A DNA stretch of 64,000 nucleotides from an uncultured Collinsella sp. (GCA_905197665.1 CAJJZP010000010.1:27493-91492), one strand, 5' to 3'; counted from the first letter of the stretch, positions 7,420 through 16,401 are shown. Numbers and translations: made by a program. Notes: generated by a model not told the origin, from the sequence alone.

Positions 7420-9003
7420 ATGTCTGATCGTTTGACGGTCCTGACGTCTAAGAGCGTCTTTACCGGTACGGGGGACCTGCCGTTTGAAGGTTTCGTAGCG
7501 GTCCGTGACAATCGAATTGAGGCGGTTGGCACCAAGTGTGAGGCAGCTTCGTATTTGACCCAGGCGGACGAGGTAGTTGACCTGGGCGACCGCACCGTCA
7601 TGCCTGGCCTGATCGATGTACATACCTTCTATACAGGCTGGGCGCTGCGGACGTTGGGGTCTGATCTGTCCGGCATCGCCGATGCCAAAGAGGCCGTGTC
7701 GCTCTTGCGTGCATGGAAAGAAGATCATCCGGATTGCGCGGCGGCTTTTGGCCGCAACCTGCCCGAAACGTTGGCATCGGATGCCGAGAACGCAGATACG
7801 TCAGCTGCGTTTGACGATTGTTTTGGCGAGATCCCTGTCGTCTGCTTTACACCGGGTGCGGAGACCTGCGTTCTCAATGCTGCCGCCAGTGCGCGATACG
7901 GCTTCACACCCCAGGCGTGCTATGCCGAGAAGATCTGGCGCATGATGAGCGATTTCCTCGCGCTGCCCGAGGTACGTGCGGGGTATTCGGACTACATGAG
8001 CATGCTTAACGAGCGCGGCGTTACCGCCATCAAGGAGATGGCGTTTGATGACTACTACGGTTTTGCCGACGAAATGGCTCGCCGTGAGGAATCTGGTGAG
8101 CTGACGGTTCGCGTCTCTATGATGTCGCAGCCGGTGGGTGCCGGTGCAAATCTGTCGTATGCTCGCGAGGCACGAGAGCGCTTTCGGGGACCGTTCGTTC
8201 GTTTTTCTGGCTTCAACCGTATGACCGATCGCGGCGTATGGGCGGGGCTTGCCGAGATGATTGACCCCTATGAGGACACGGCCGATGCGGGAGCTGCCGG
8301 CAAGACGGTTGTCGAGGAGCCCGAGTGGGATCTGATTGAGAACGAGCTGCGCGCAATTGATGCTGACGGCTTCCGATATTCTTTGCATTGCCAGGGCGAT
8401 GGCGCCGTTCGTCGCACCGTGGCGCTCTATGCCTCGCTGCCTCGAGACAAGCATGGACGGTTGCTTCGCCGCCATGCGATTACCGATCTCGAGAACTCTG
8501 ACCCGACCGATCTTGTCGAGTTTGGCAAGTTAGGTGGAATTTGCGAGGTCTATCCGCAGATTCTGACGCTGGACCGGCGCGAGGATTGCCTGTCGATGAT
8601 GCGTCGACAAATTGGCGAGACGCGACTTTTGCACAGCTGGAATCGCCGCGGCATGGAAGATTCCGGATGCACGGTGTGCTGTGGTACGGATTTGCCACTG
8701 CTGATTCCGAGCCTGGGCGAGTCAATCTACAGCGCGTGCGGTGGATACTTCGACGATGGACTGCCCGTGAATGAGGCCAACGCGCTGACGCTTGTCGAGC
8801 TCTTGCGTGCTTGGACTGCCGGGGGCGCGTACGATCTGATGCGCGAAGACGAACTGGGTACGCTTGAGGTCGGCAAGCTTGCCGATATCTGCGTGCTCGA
8901 TCGGGATGTGTTCGACCTTGATTATCGCGACGCACGCGATCTTTCGGTTGATATGACGATGTCGGACGGACAAATCGTGTTCGATCGAAATAAGGAGGCA
9001 TAA
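7420..9003 (+). CDS. Amidohydrolase-superfamily protein (Amidohydro_3/YtcJ-like)
   Basis: This 527-residue protein has the two-part fold of YtcJ-like amidohydrolases: an N-terminal beta sandwich (TSKSVFTGTG, VAVRDNRIEAVG), a TIM barrel, and a C-terminal GTLEVGKLADICVLDRD. The usual PGxIDxHxH metal motif reads PGLIDVHTFY, so the second His is Phe. The later elements HCQGDGA, RRHAITDLE and CCGTDLPL keep their ligands. Family members hydrolyse amide or other C-N bonds with one or two metals, so the substitution may signal altered metal use. It starts 9 bases after the transporter stop. ATG 7420 was chosen because AGGTGG precedes it. Confidence 0.85.
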   Translation: MSDRLTVLTSKSVFTGTGDLPFEGFVAVRDNRIEAVGTKCEAASYLTQADEVVDLGDRTVMPGLIDVHTFYTGWALRTLGSDLSGIADAKEAVSLLRAWKEDHPDCAAAFGRNLPETLASDAENADTSAAFDDCFGEIPVVCFTPGAETCVLNAAASARYGFTPQACYAEKIWRMMSDFLALPEVRAGYSDYMSMLNERGVTAIKEMAFDDYYGFADEMARREESGELTVRVSMMSQPVGAGANLSYAREARERFRGPFVRFSGFNRMTDRGVWAGLAEMIDPYEDTADAGAAGKTVVEEPEWDLIENELRAIDADGFRYSLHCQGDGAVRRTVALYASLPRDKHGRLLRRHAITDLENSDPTDLVEFGKLGGICEVYPQILTLDRREDCLSMMRRQIGETRLLHSWNRRGMEDSGCTVCCGTDLPLLIPSLGESIYSACGGYFDDGLPVNEANALTLVELLRAWTAGGAYDLMREDELGTLEVGKLADICVLDRDVFDLDYRDARDLSVDMTMSDGQIVFDRNKEA

Positions 9004-9004
9004 G

Positions 9005-9856
9005 ATGTCTGAATCCAAACCGACGCTGCGCCGCGAACAGATTGCGGGCATGAATATCCACTACATCATGTGGTCGCTCGATTACTTCCTTGATGTGCAG
9101 CAGCGTTTGGGCTTTGAGTCCATTGAGCTGTGGTGTGCGGAGCCGCATGTGACGCTCGACCACACGGGCTACTTTGAGGCTGAGGTCCTGGCGAAAAAGG
9201 CTGCAGGCCGTGGGCTTAGGTATCGTACTCTGTGCCCCGAGAATGTTGTCTATCCTTGGCAGTACTGCGCACGCAAACCGCTGCATGAACAGCGCAGCCT
9301 GGCGTACTTTAAGCACGGCATTGAGCTTGCCGAGGTACTTGGGTGCGACCGTATGTCCGTCAACTCGGGCTGGGGCGACTGGGACGAGGACCGCGAGGAA
9401 GCCTGGAAGCGCAGCCGCGAGCACTTGTCCATTCTGGCGGAGTATGCCGGTGAGCACGGTCTGGTGCTTACGATGGAAAGCCTGCGTCCCGAGGAGAGCA
9501 ACCTTGTAACGACGGTTTCCGATGCGAAGCGCATGATTGACGAGGTTGCGAGCCCGTACTTACAGCCCATGGTTGATACAACCGCGATGGGCGTTGCGGG
9601 CGAGACGCTCGAGGACTGGTTTGCCGCCTTTGGTGATGGGGCAATTCACGAGATGCACTTTATCGACGGTGACCCGTATGGCCATCTGGTGTGGGGCGAT
9701 GGCAAGCACGATATGGACGCCTTCGTCGCCACGCTTAATGCCCATGGTTTCGATGGCATGCTGGGCCAGGAAATCACGGACGGGCGTTACTACGATGACC
9801 CGGCGGCGGCAGATGCCAAGAACATGGCCGCATTCGAGAAATATCTGATTGACTAA
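9005..9856 (+). CDS. TIM-barrel sugar isomerase/epimerase, FrlC-like
   Basis: The 283-residue protein belongs to the xylose isomerase-like/AP-endonuclease-2 fold. The four expected metal ligands are visible: Glu in MESLRPE (about 158), Asp in VDTTAMG (about 189), His in EMHFIDG (about 216) and Glu in GQEITDGRY (about 252). FrlC, the fructoselysine 3-epimerase, belongs to this family. The identity is supported by the next two genes, which resemble FrlB and FrlD. A perfect AAGGAGG lies 6 bases before the ATG and the gap to the previous gene is one base, indicating tight co-transcription. The exact substrate is inferred only from context. Confidence 0.82.
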   Translation: MSESKPTLRREQIAGMNIHYIMWSLDYFLDVQQRLGFESIELWCAEPHVTLDHTGYFEAEVLAKKAAGRGLRYRTLCPENVVYPWQYCARKPLHEQRSLAYFKHGIELAEVLGCDRMSVNSGWGDWDEDREEAWKRSREHLSILAEYAGEHGLVLTMESLRPEESNLVTTVSDAKRMIDEVASPYLQPMVDTTAMGVAGETLEDWFAAFGDGAIHEMHFIDGDPYGHLVWGDGKHDMDAFVATLNAHGFDGMLGQEITDGRYYDDPAAADAKNMAAFEKYLID

Positions 9857-9918
9857 AACAACTATCGGCCACGCAGCCAACGTCATTGATTGCGGACCAA
9901 ACAAGAAAGGAACTGGAT

Positions 9919-10887
9919 ATGAACGCACACGATCTGATCAAAGAGGCAATTGCCGAGAAGGGCAAGTTCGACAGCGTCTACTGGATTGCTTGCGGTGGCT
10001 CCATGATCGATTTGATCCCGGCTCATGAGCTTCTGCAGCGCGAGGCAACCACCTTCACTTCGTATATCTATACGGCTCGCGAGTTTGATATCATGCGCCC
10101 GCGCCGCTTGGGTGAGAAATCCCTGGTCATTGCTTGCAGCCACAGCGGCAACACCCCCGAGGTCGTCGAGGGCTGTGAGATTGCCCTTGCTGCCGGCGCT
10201 ACGGTGATCGCCCAGACCGACAACGCTGGATCCAAGATTGACTCCGGCAAGTGGACCACGTGGGTCTACCCGTGGGGCGAGGGCGTGCCGCAGGCCGAGG
10301 TCCCCGCTGGCATTTCGCTGTCGCTTGCGGCCGAGCTGCTCGATCAGCAGGAGGGCTACGCCGATCTTGCCGATATGTATGCCGGTATCGCCGAGATGGA
10401 TAAGATTCTTCCCCCGGCACGTGAGAAGGTAAATGCCGAGCTAGGCGATCGTTTTGCCAAGCTTTGCCAGGAGCACGAGTTCTTCTACATTCTGGGCAGC
10501 GGTCCCAACTTTAGCCAGACCTACGGTTTCGCTATCTGCTCTCTTATGGAGATGCAGTGGCAGCACTGCAGCTACATCCACTCTGCCGAGTACTTCCACG
10601 GCCCCTTCGAGGCTACTCAGGATGGCGTTTTTTACTTCCTGCAGATGGGCTCCAGCGAGTGCCGTGCTATGGACGAGCGCGCCCTTGCGTTCCTTAAGAC
10701 GCATACCGATACGCTGATGGTGCTCGATGCCAAGGAGTACGGTATGGAAGCCGTGCCGGCGAGCGTCCGTGCCTATCTGGACCCGGTGCTGTTCTACGCC
10801 ATGAACTGCGAGCTGCGTGCTGCACGCGGCAAGGTGTTTGATCACGATCCCGATTTCCGTCGCTATATGGGTGTTGTCGAGTACTAG
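9919..10887 (+). CDS. SIS-domain sugar deglycase, FrlB-like
   Basis: The 322-residue protein contains tandem sugar-isomerase (SIS) domains. The first spans about residues 25-165 with the phosphate-binding segment CSHSGNTPEVVE near 73-84. The second, about 185-310, has YILGSGPNFSQTYGFA and the HSAEYFHGPFE segment. This matches FrlB-type enzymes, which split fructoselysine 6-phosphate into glucose 6-phosphate and lysine; GlmS/AgaS-like proteins share the fold. ATG 9919 lies after AAAGGAAC; upstream in-frame codons are not preceded by a site. Its position between an FrlC-like epimerase and a PfkB kinase copies the frl order. Confidence 0.85.
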   Translation: MNAHDLIKEAIAEKGKFDSVYWIACGGSMIDLIPAHELLQREATTFTSYIYTAREFDIMRPRRLGEKSLVIACSHSGNTPEVVEGCEIALAAGATVIAQTDNAGSKIDSGKWTTWVYPWGEGVPQAEVPAGISLSLAAELLDQQEGYADLADMYAGIAEMDKILPPAREKVNAELGDRFAKLCQEHEFFYILGSGPNFSQTYGFAICSLMEMQWQHCSYIHSAEYFHGPFEATQDGVFYFLQMGSSECRAMDERALAFLKTHTDTLMVLDAKEYGMEAVPASVRAYLDPVLFYAMNCELRAARGKVFDHDPDFRRYMGVVEY

Positions 10888-10901
10888 AAGGGGCAAAGGC
10901 C

Positions 10902-11765
10902 ATGGCATTTAACGTTAACGCGCTCGGATTTGGCGACAACGTCGTCGATCGCTACGAGCATATCCACACCATGTATCCCGGCGGCAATGCGGTGAACTTC
11001 GCCGTTTATGCCAAGAAATGCGGTGCCGCACGCTCTGCATACATGGGCATTTTTGGCAATGACGCCGCTGCCGAGCATGTCATTGCAAGCCTCGAGGATG
11101 AGGGTATCGAGCTTGACAAGTGCGAGCAGATGATTGGCGAGAACGGAGCGGCTCGCGTGACCGTCGTTGACGGTGACCGTGTCTTCCTCGGTTCCAACGA
11201 GGGCGGTATCCGTGGCGATGCGCGCTATGTTCTCGATCGCTTTGACCTTTCGTACATGAAGCAGTTCGATGTGGTTCATTCGGGCAACTATTGCTTCACC
11301 GAGCGCGAGCTGCCCAAGTTGAAGGCTGCGGGCGTCACGGTCTCTTTTGACTTTTCGGACGACTCCACCGACGAGTACTACGAGCAGATTGCGCCCTACG
11401 TCGATTTTGCTTTCTTTAGTGCGGCGGATGCCGCGAGTGAGGACGAGATTCGCGAGCGTCTGGCATGGGTGAAGGGTCTGGGTCCGCGTTTTGTGTCGGC
11501 TACGGCGGGCGCCGCGGGCTGCATCGCTTACGACGGCGAGCGTTATTACCGCCAGCTGGCTAAACCGGTAACGGACATGAAGGACACCATGGGGGCGGGC
11601 GACTCGTTCCTCACCTCGTTTTTGATGTGCTATCTCGATTCCGCCAAGCGTGGTGAGGGTGGCGCCGAGGCCATCGAGCGCGCGCTCGACTTTGCTGCCG
11701 GGTTTGCCTCGACCGTGTGCGGCATGGAAGGTTCTTGGGGCCACGGAGCACCAATCGTCGAATAG
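10902..11765 (+). CDS. PfkB-family sugar kinase, FrlD-like (first of two)
   Basis: The 287-residue protein is a ribokinase/PfkB kinase. It has the N-terminal GNAVNFAVYAKKCG signature (about residues 27-40) and the C-terminal MGAGDSFLTSF anion hole with its catalytic Asp (about 230-240). FrlD kinases phosphorylate fructoselysine at O6 before FrlB cleaves it, and the gene order here (epimerase, deglycase, kinase) agrees with that role. The lid region is short, as in FrlD. A hairpin with a T-run follows before a second, similar kinase gene, an arrangement not found in the classical frl operon. Confidence 0.85.
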   Translation: MAFNVNALGFGDNVVDRYEHIHTMYPGGNAVNFAVYAKKCGAARSAYMGIFGNDAAAEHVIASLEDEGIELDKCEQMIGENGAARVTVVDGDRVFLGSNEGGIRGDARYVLDRFDLSYMKQFDVVHSGNYCFTERELPKLKAAGVTVSFDFSDDSTDEYYEQIAPYVDFAFFSAADAASEDEIRERLAWVKGLGPRFVSATAGAAGCIAYDGERYYRQLAKPVTDMKDTMGAGDSFLTSFLMCYLDSAKRGEGGAEAIERALDFAAGFASTVCGMEGSWGHGAPIVE

Positions 11766-11835
11766 CTTAAGAAAGCGTACGGCGGTCTGGCTATGAGGCC
11801 TTGGACAGCCGATGCAAAACAATAAGCGAAACGCG

Positions 11836-11870
11836 AAAAGGGGGGCTCGCCATGTGGTGGGTCCCCTTTT
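11836..11870 (+). terminator. Internal terminator-like hairpin in the operon
   Basis: AAAAGGGG...CCCCTTTT encloses a second stem (CTCGCCA/TGGTGGG with wobble pairs). It lies between the two PfkB genes, 17 bases before the second start. It may reduce expression of the distal six genes or stabilise the proximal transcript. Confidence 0.5.
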
Positions 11871-11887
11871 GAACATTGGAGAAGACC

Positions 11888-12688
11888 ATGGGTATTAAAG
11901 CGTGTGCGGCTGGTTTTTGCTGTGCGGACGTCTATCAAAACATCGGCGTGTTCTATCCGACTGGTAATGGCATTGACTGGGGTATCCATCTTGCACGAAT
12001 GGGCGTTTCGGTATCCGCCGTGTCGGTTGTCGGCAAGGACGAGTACGGAGACAAGATGGGAGAGGCGCTGGCCGCCGAGGGGTTTGATATCTCTCATCTG
12101 CGGGTGGAGGATGGCGACACCTCGGTGATGCTCATGGCATTGAAAGACGGCGTCGATCGCGTGCATCTCGAGGCAATCGATGGCGTAATGGAGACATATC
12201 GTCCGAATGAAGATGACCGGGCGTTTATCCTAGAGCATGACATCATTCATACCGACCTGTTTGGCAATTGTTTGGACCTCCTGCCCGAATGGCATGATGC
12301 GGGCAAGACGGTGGTTATGGACTTCTCGGTGTTCAGCCAGGATCCCGAATATGCATGCGAGGCTCATTTTCCTTACGTAGATTATGCGTTCATGTCGTTT
12401 GAAGAGGACACTCCGGAGCTGCGGGACTGGGTACGCCACGTGCAGGAATTGGGACCGCGCGTCGCGGTTGCCACGCTTGGCGAGAAGGGGAGCATTGCCT
12501 ATGACGGTGAGCGCTTCTATGAGTGCGGGATCGTACCGGCGGAGAGGGTCGTTAATACCGTGGGTGCCGGCGATTCGTATATTGCCGGGTTTACCAAGGG
12601 CGTGATCGATGGCCTTGATATTCCGGCGTGTATGAAGGCGGGCGCTGAGCTGTCGTCCCGAGTGATTGGTTCGTTTGAGCCGTACTAG
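11888..12688 (+). CDS. PfkB-family sugar kinase (second copy)
   Basis: This 266-residue ribokinase-family protein resembles the kinase at 10902-11765 in length and motifs. It has GNGIDWGIHLARMGVSVSAVSVVG in the N-terminal region and VGAGDSYIAGF with the catalytic Asp near residue 225. The N-terminal FCCADVYQNIG differs, so the substrate may be a second sugar adduct or a stereoisomer. ATG 11888 is preferred to the in-frame ATG at 11876 because GGAG lies 5 bases upstream. It follows the internal hairpin and begins the distal part of the operon. Confidence 0.82.
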   Translation: MGIKACAAGFCCADVYQNIGVFYPTGNGIDWGIHLARMGVSVSAVSVVGKDEYGDKMGEALAAEGFDISHLRVEDGDTSVMLMALKDGVDRVHLEAIDGVMETYRPNEDDRAFILEHDIIHTDLFGNCLDLLPEWHDAGKTVVMDFSVFSQDPEYACEAHFPYVDYAFMSFEEDTPELRDWVRHVQELGPRVAVATLGEKGSIAYDGERFYECGIVPAERVVNTVGAGDSYIAGFTKGVIDGLDIPACMKAGAELSSRVIGSFEPY

Positions 12689-12715
12689 GGTCAAATGCCT
12701 GGAAAGGAGTACGAA

Positions 12716-13576
12716 ATGGTTATCGACATGTTGGTCCAGCCCATGCTCTACGGCGAGATCTGTACGCCGGGTGATGAGCCTGATGGATTCGGTTTTTGGT
12801 CACGAGAATTTGGTATGGGGCATATGGGCCCTATGGATTGGGATGAGCTTCAAGTCGAGATGGACGTCTGCGACGTGCAGAAGAGCGTGCTCATGCCGCT
12901 CGATGTAACCACGGCATGCGGAGGGCACTTTGGCACCAATGACCAGATTGCCATGCTGGTTGCCGCGCATCCCGATCGTCTGTGGGGATTTGCGAGCGTA
13001 GATCCGCAGGTGAGCGGTGCCGCAGGCGAATTGGAGCGCGCCTTTACCGAGTTGGGGGCAAAGGGGCTTTGCCTGCATCCGGCAAAGCAGGGTTTTGCCC
13101 CCGAAGATGCCGTGGCCGAGCCGCTTTACGAGCTGTGCGAGCGCTATAACAAGCCGGTGGTTTTTCATGCCGGTATGTCTTGGGAGCCGGGTGCAGAGCT
13201 CTCGCGCAGTAACCCGCTTGCATTTGAGCACACAATCGCAACGCATCCAAATGTGCGTTTTAGTTTGACCCACTTTGGCTGGCCCTGGGTGCGCGAGACC
13301 GTGGCGATGCTGCTCAAGTATCCCAACTGCTACACGGACACTTCTATCACTTACATCGATTCGCCCGAGGAGATGATGCAGCGTCTTTTCACGGTCGATA
13401 TGGGGCCGCTGTGGTATGAGCGCGCGCTATCGCATCAAGTGATGTTCGCCAGCAATACGCCGCGCTTCCGTGCATTCAAACTCAAGCGGGCGCTCGATAC
13501 CGTGTCCATGCGCGATGATGCGCGAGAAAGGCTCTACTGGGGTAATGCCCTGCGTTTTCTTGAAGGAGATGAGTAA
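12716..13576 (+). CDS. Amidohydrolase_2-fold protein with lost metal ligands
   Basis: The 286-residue protein has the overall pattern of Amidohydrolase_2 TIM barrels: AAHPDRLWGFASVDPQ, KGLCLHPAKQGF, KPVVFHAG, VRFSLTHFGWPWV and a C-terminal YWGNALRFL. The usual N-terminal DxHxH metal pair is replaced by VIDMLVQP, and the late barrel Asp of the typical GSDxP motif is Asn in FASNTPR. It may therefore bind metal differently or act as a metal-independent lactonase or decarboxylase-like enzyme. ATG 12716 follows AAAGGAG with 6-base spacing and replaces an upstream in-frame ATG at 12695. The next gene starts 3 bases after its stop. Confidence 0.78.
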   Translation: MVIDMLVQPMLYGEICTPGDEPDGFGFWSREFGMGHMGPMDWDELQVEMDVCDVQKSVLMPLDVTTACGGHFGTNDQIAMLVAAHPDRLWGFASVDPQVSGAAGELERAFTELGAKGLCLHPAKQGFAPEDAVAEPLYELCERYNKPVVFHAGMSWEPGAELSRSNPLAFEHTIATHPNVRFSLTHFGWPWVRETVAMLLKYPNCYTDTSITYIDSPEEMMQRLFTVDMGPLWYERALSHQVMFASNTPRFRAFKLKRALDTVSMRDDARERLYWGNALRFLEGDE

Positions 13577-13578
13577 AC

Positions 13579-14007
13579 ATGGTGACGCTCGAGACATTGA
13601 GCTATCTATCGACTGCTCCGGACCAGTTCATCGATATTACCGAAGACGTGCACGCTGCCATCGAACGCAGCTCGGTGACCAATGGCTTGGCGGCGATTAT
13701 TTTGTCGCATACGACCTGTGGAATCGTGGTAAACGAGGGGCTGCCCTGCGTGGAGACGGATCTTATGGAGACGCTTGATCGCATCGCCCCACTCGATGCC
13801 CCCTATGCGCATGCACACTTCCTGCCGAGCTATGGAGCCACCGGCAACAACTCCTGTGGGCATATCAAGAGCATGATTTGTGGAAACAGTTGCTTCTTTC
13901 CCGTCCAAGATGGCCACATCGTGTGCGGAAGTGCCCAGAACATCTATCTTGCGGAGTTTGACGGTCCGCAGAAGCGAAAGGTGTACGTCGAGGTGCTGGG
14001 GGAGTAA
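13579..14007 (+). CDS. YjbQ/UPF0047 family protein
   Basis: The 142-residue protein matches the YjbQ family across its length. It has SHTTCGIVVNEG (residues about 43-54), a shortened HFLPSYGATGNNSCGHIKSM, and GSAQNIYLAEFDGPQKRKVYVEV at the end. YjbQ homologues have been reported to complement thiamine-phosphate synthesis, but their natural role is unclear. The usual His in the GNSHAH-type motif is replaced here (GNNSCGH). Its place inside a sugar-adduct operon, 3 bases from the amidohydrolase gene, suggests a catabolic function for this member. Confidence 0.85.
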   Translation: MVTLETLSYLSTAPDQFIDITEDVHAAIERSSVTNGLAAIILSHTTCGIVVNEGLPCVETDLMETLDRIAPLDAPYAHAHFLPSYGATGNNSCGHIKSMICGNSCFFPVQDGHIVCGSAQNIYLAEFDGPQKRKVYVEVLGE

Positions 14008-14040
14008 CGTCCCTGCAATAACCCTATGAAGGAGCACGTT

Positions 14041-14850
14041 ATGTCGTTTCTAACTTCGATGTTCAAGAACGAAAAGCCGGTTATCGGAATGCTGCACCTG
14101 CGTCCTCTGCCGGGCGATCCGCTGTATTACCCGGGCGGAAGCGTATCGCAGGTCGTGGAAGCCGCCAAGCGCGATCTCGAGGCGTTGCAGCAGGGCGGTG
14201 TCGATGGCATTTTGATTACCAATGAGCTCTCGATGCCCTATGAGCAGCACGTTTCTCCCTCAACCCTTGCATCGATGGGCCATGTAATCGGGACTCTGTC
14301 CCATGATTTGTCGACCCCTTGGGGAGCTGAGGCAATTTACGATGGTGATGCCACAATCGAGCTGTGCGCTGCCGTCGATGCGCAGTTCACGCGCTGCAAT
14401 TTTTGCGGTGCCTGGGCCGGTGATCTCGGGCTGATTAACCGAGATTTCGCTCACACCATGCGTCGCAAGGCGGCGCTGCGCCTGGACGACCTCAAGCTTT
14501 TTCATTTCATCACGAGCGAGGGGGAGGTTTATCTCAACGACCGCACGACTGCGGACATTGCCGATTCACTTCTCTTTAATTGCCTACCGGATGCGATGGT
14601 CATCGGCGGTTCGGCTGCCGGTCGTGGCGCTTCGGGCGAGCTTGCCGATGAGGTCCGCGAGCGTGTTGGCGAAGTACCTGTGGTATGTGGCACCGGTTGT
14701 CGCGAAAATACCGTGGCTGACGTATTTGCTCACTACGATGGCGCGTTTGTCGGCACGTGCTTAAAGCGCGACGGAAAGCTGGATGCCCCGGTTGATGTTG
14801 AGCGGGTAGTTCGTTTTATGGCTGCCGCTCGTGCGGCGCGAGGGGAGTAG
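14041..14850 (+). CDS. BtpA/SgcQ family TIM-barrel protein
   Basis: The 269-residue protein belongs to the BtpA family. Its N-terminus is PVIGMLHLRPLPGDPLYYPGG, with VDGILITNELSMPY near 55 and CGTGCRENTV plus GAFVGTCLKRDG near the C-terminus. This is a phosphate-binding barrel end as seen in ribulose-phosphate-binding barrels. SgcQ, a family member, is encoded in an E. coli operon of sugar-phosphate genes of unknown substrate. BtpA was first linked to photosystem I stability in cyanobacteria, a role not relevant here. ATG 14041 follows AAGGAG by 7 bases. It is probably a sugar-phosphate aldolase or epimerase-like enzyme. Confidence 0.82.
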   Translation: MSFLTSMFKNEKPVIGMLHLRPLPGDPLYYPGGSVSQVVEAAKRDLEALQQGGVDGILITNELSMPYEQHVSPSTLASMGHVIGTLSHDLSTPWGAEAIYDGDATIELCAAVDAQFTRCNFCGAWAGDLGLINRDFAHTMRRKAALRLDDLKLFHFITSEGEVYLNDRTTADIADSLLFNCLPDAMVIGGSAAGRGASGELADEVRERVGEVPVVCGTGCRENTVADVFAHYDGAFVGTCLKRDGKLDAPVDVERVVRFMAAARAARGE

Positions 14851-14856
14851 GCACCT

Positions 14857-16374
14857 ATGGCGCTCTATCTGGGTATTGATATTGGGACAAGCGCCTCTAA
14901 AGGCGTTTTAATCGATGATCGATGCAACATCGTTTGCCAAGCCTCTTGTGGACACGAGACGGACAACCCGCGTGATGGATGGTATCAGCATGATGCGGAG
15001 GCAGTTTGGTGGGGCGATTTTTGCCGCTTGTCGCGCGAGCTGGTGGTGCGATCGGGGGTTAACGCGGCGCAGATTGGATGCGTGGGCCTTTCCGCATTGG
15101 GTTGCGACTGCGTGCCGGTCGATACCGAGTGCAACGCGCTGGCGCCCGCGATTTTGTATGGAGTCGATGCACGTTCGAAGCCGCAGATTGACGAGCTCCT
15201 TTCCGAATATGGGTCAGATCGCGCACGCGAGCTTTTCGGGCACGATCCCTGTTCGTCAGATATTGCTCCCAAGATCTTGTGGTTTAAGCAGAATATACCC
15301 GAGGTGCACGAACGTGCCGCGAAGTTCCTGACGGCGTCATCGTTTCTATGCGCAAAGTTGACGGGGCGTTTTACGGTGGACCGTTATTTAGCGGAGGATT
15401 TTCTTCCCCTATATGACCGCTACACTTGGAAGGTTGATGCTCGGGAATGTGCTCGTTTCTGCCGGCCTGACCAGATGGCGGAGGTAATGTCGGCTACCGA
15501 TATTGCCGGGGTGATTACGCAGCGTGCGGCTGAGGCGACGGGGCTCGCGGCAGGGACACCTGTCTTAGTGGGAACGGGCGACTCTGGTGCCGAGGCCATT
15601 TCGACGGGTGTATTTCGTCCCGGCGATATGATGGTTCAGTTGGGGAGCACGGCGTATTTCATCTACCTAGCTGATCATATGGTCGATGATGCCCGCCTGT
15701 GGCCAGGGACGTTTATCATTCCCGGAACTTACGGGATCTGCGCGGGGACCAATACGGCGGGTGCGCTCACATCGTGGTTGCGCCAAGAGCTGTATCGCGA
15801 CGCCGTGGAGGCCGAGGGCCACGGTGGCCCCGATGCATATTCGGTTATGGCGCATGATGCCGCCGATGTGGCGCCGGGTGCCGATGGGCTCGTGTGTCTG
15901 CCGTACTTTGCGGGGGAGCGTACTCCGCTCAACGATCCCGAGGCGCGTGGCGTCTTCTTTGGCCTGACCGGAAGGCATACGCGAGCCCATATGGTTCGCG
16001 CCGCCTTGGAAGGCGTCGCGTATACCGTTGCATCCCATGTCGACATTATCGAGCGAGAGCATGGACTGCCAATTGGGCGCATTATGCTTGTCGGAGGTGG
16101 AACCAAGAATCCAGTTTGGATGCAGGCTATCGCCGACGTATGCGGGCGCGAGGTCTCGGTTGCCAAGGTTACGGTGGGCGCATGCTTCGGTGATGCCATC
16201 ATGGCAGCTCTCGCAGGTGGCGCCTATGCATCATGGGATGAACTCGCCCAAGTCCTTGGCGTTGCGCAAACAATCGTGCCCGATATGGCTGCCCACGAGT
16301 TATATGCGTCGCGTCGTCATATCTTTGACGAATTGTATGCACGCAACTGTGATCTCATGCACGAATTGGTGTAA
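14857..16374 (+). CDS. FGGY-family carbohydrate kinase (xylulokinase-like)
   Basis: The 505-residue protein is an FGGY kinase with the first phosphate loop in LGIDIGTSASKGVLID (residues 4-19). It has GLSALGCDCVPVD near 80, VGTGDSGAEAISTG near 230 and the signature GGGTKNPVWMQAIADVCG in the C-terminal actin-like domain. Family members phosphorylate pentuloses and related ketoses. It starts 6 bases after the BtpA gene and is last in the operon, followed by a terminator-like hairpin. The substrate may be a ketose released by the upstream enzymes; xylulose itself is not demonstrated. Confidence 0.88.
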   Translation: MALYLGIDIGTSASKGVLIDDRCNIVCQASCGHETDNPRDGWYQHDAEAVWWGDFCRLSRELVVRSGVNAAQIGCVGLSALGCDCVPVDTECNALAPAILYGVDARSKPQIDELLSEYGSDRARELFGHDPCSSDIAPKILWFKQNIPEVHERAAKFLTASSFLCAKLTGRFTVDRYLAEDFLPLYDRYTWKVDARECARFCRPDQMAEVMSATDIAGVITQRAAEATGLAAGTPVLVGTGDSGAEAISTGVFRPGDMMVQLGSTAYFIYLADHMVDDARLWPGTFIIPGTYGICAGTNTAGALTSWLRQELYRDAVEAEGHGGPDAYSVMAHDAADVAPGADGLVCLPYFAGERTPLNDPEARGVFFGLTGRHTRAHMVRAALEGVAYTVASHVDIIEREHGLPIGRIMLVGGGTKNPVWMQAIADVCGREVSVAKVTVGACFGDAIMAALAGGAYASWDELAQVLGVAQTIVPDMAAHELYASRRHIFDELYARNCDLMHELV

Positions 16375-16401
16375 TGCTGCCGAATTGTACTGCCTTCCAA
16401 T

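Noticed and set aside
6265..7728. 487-codon open frame opposite the YfcC carrier
   Set aside because: It is antisense to a convincing membrane protein and crosses into the next gene; no family features or start signal.
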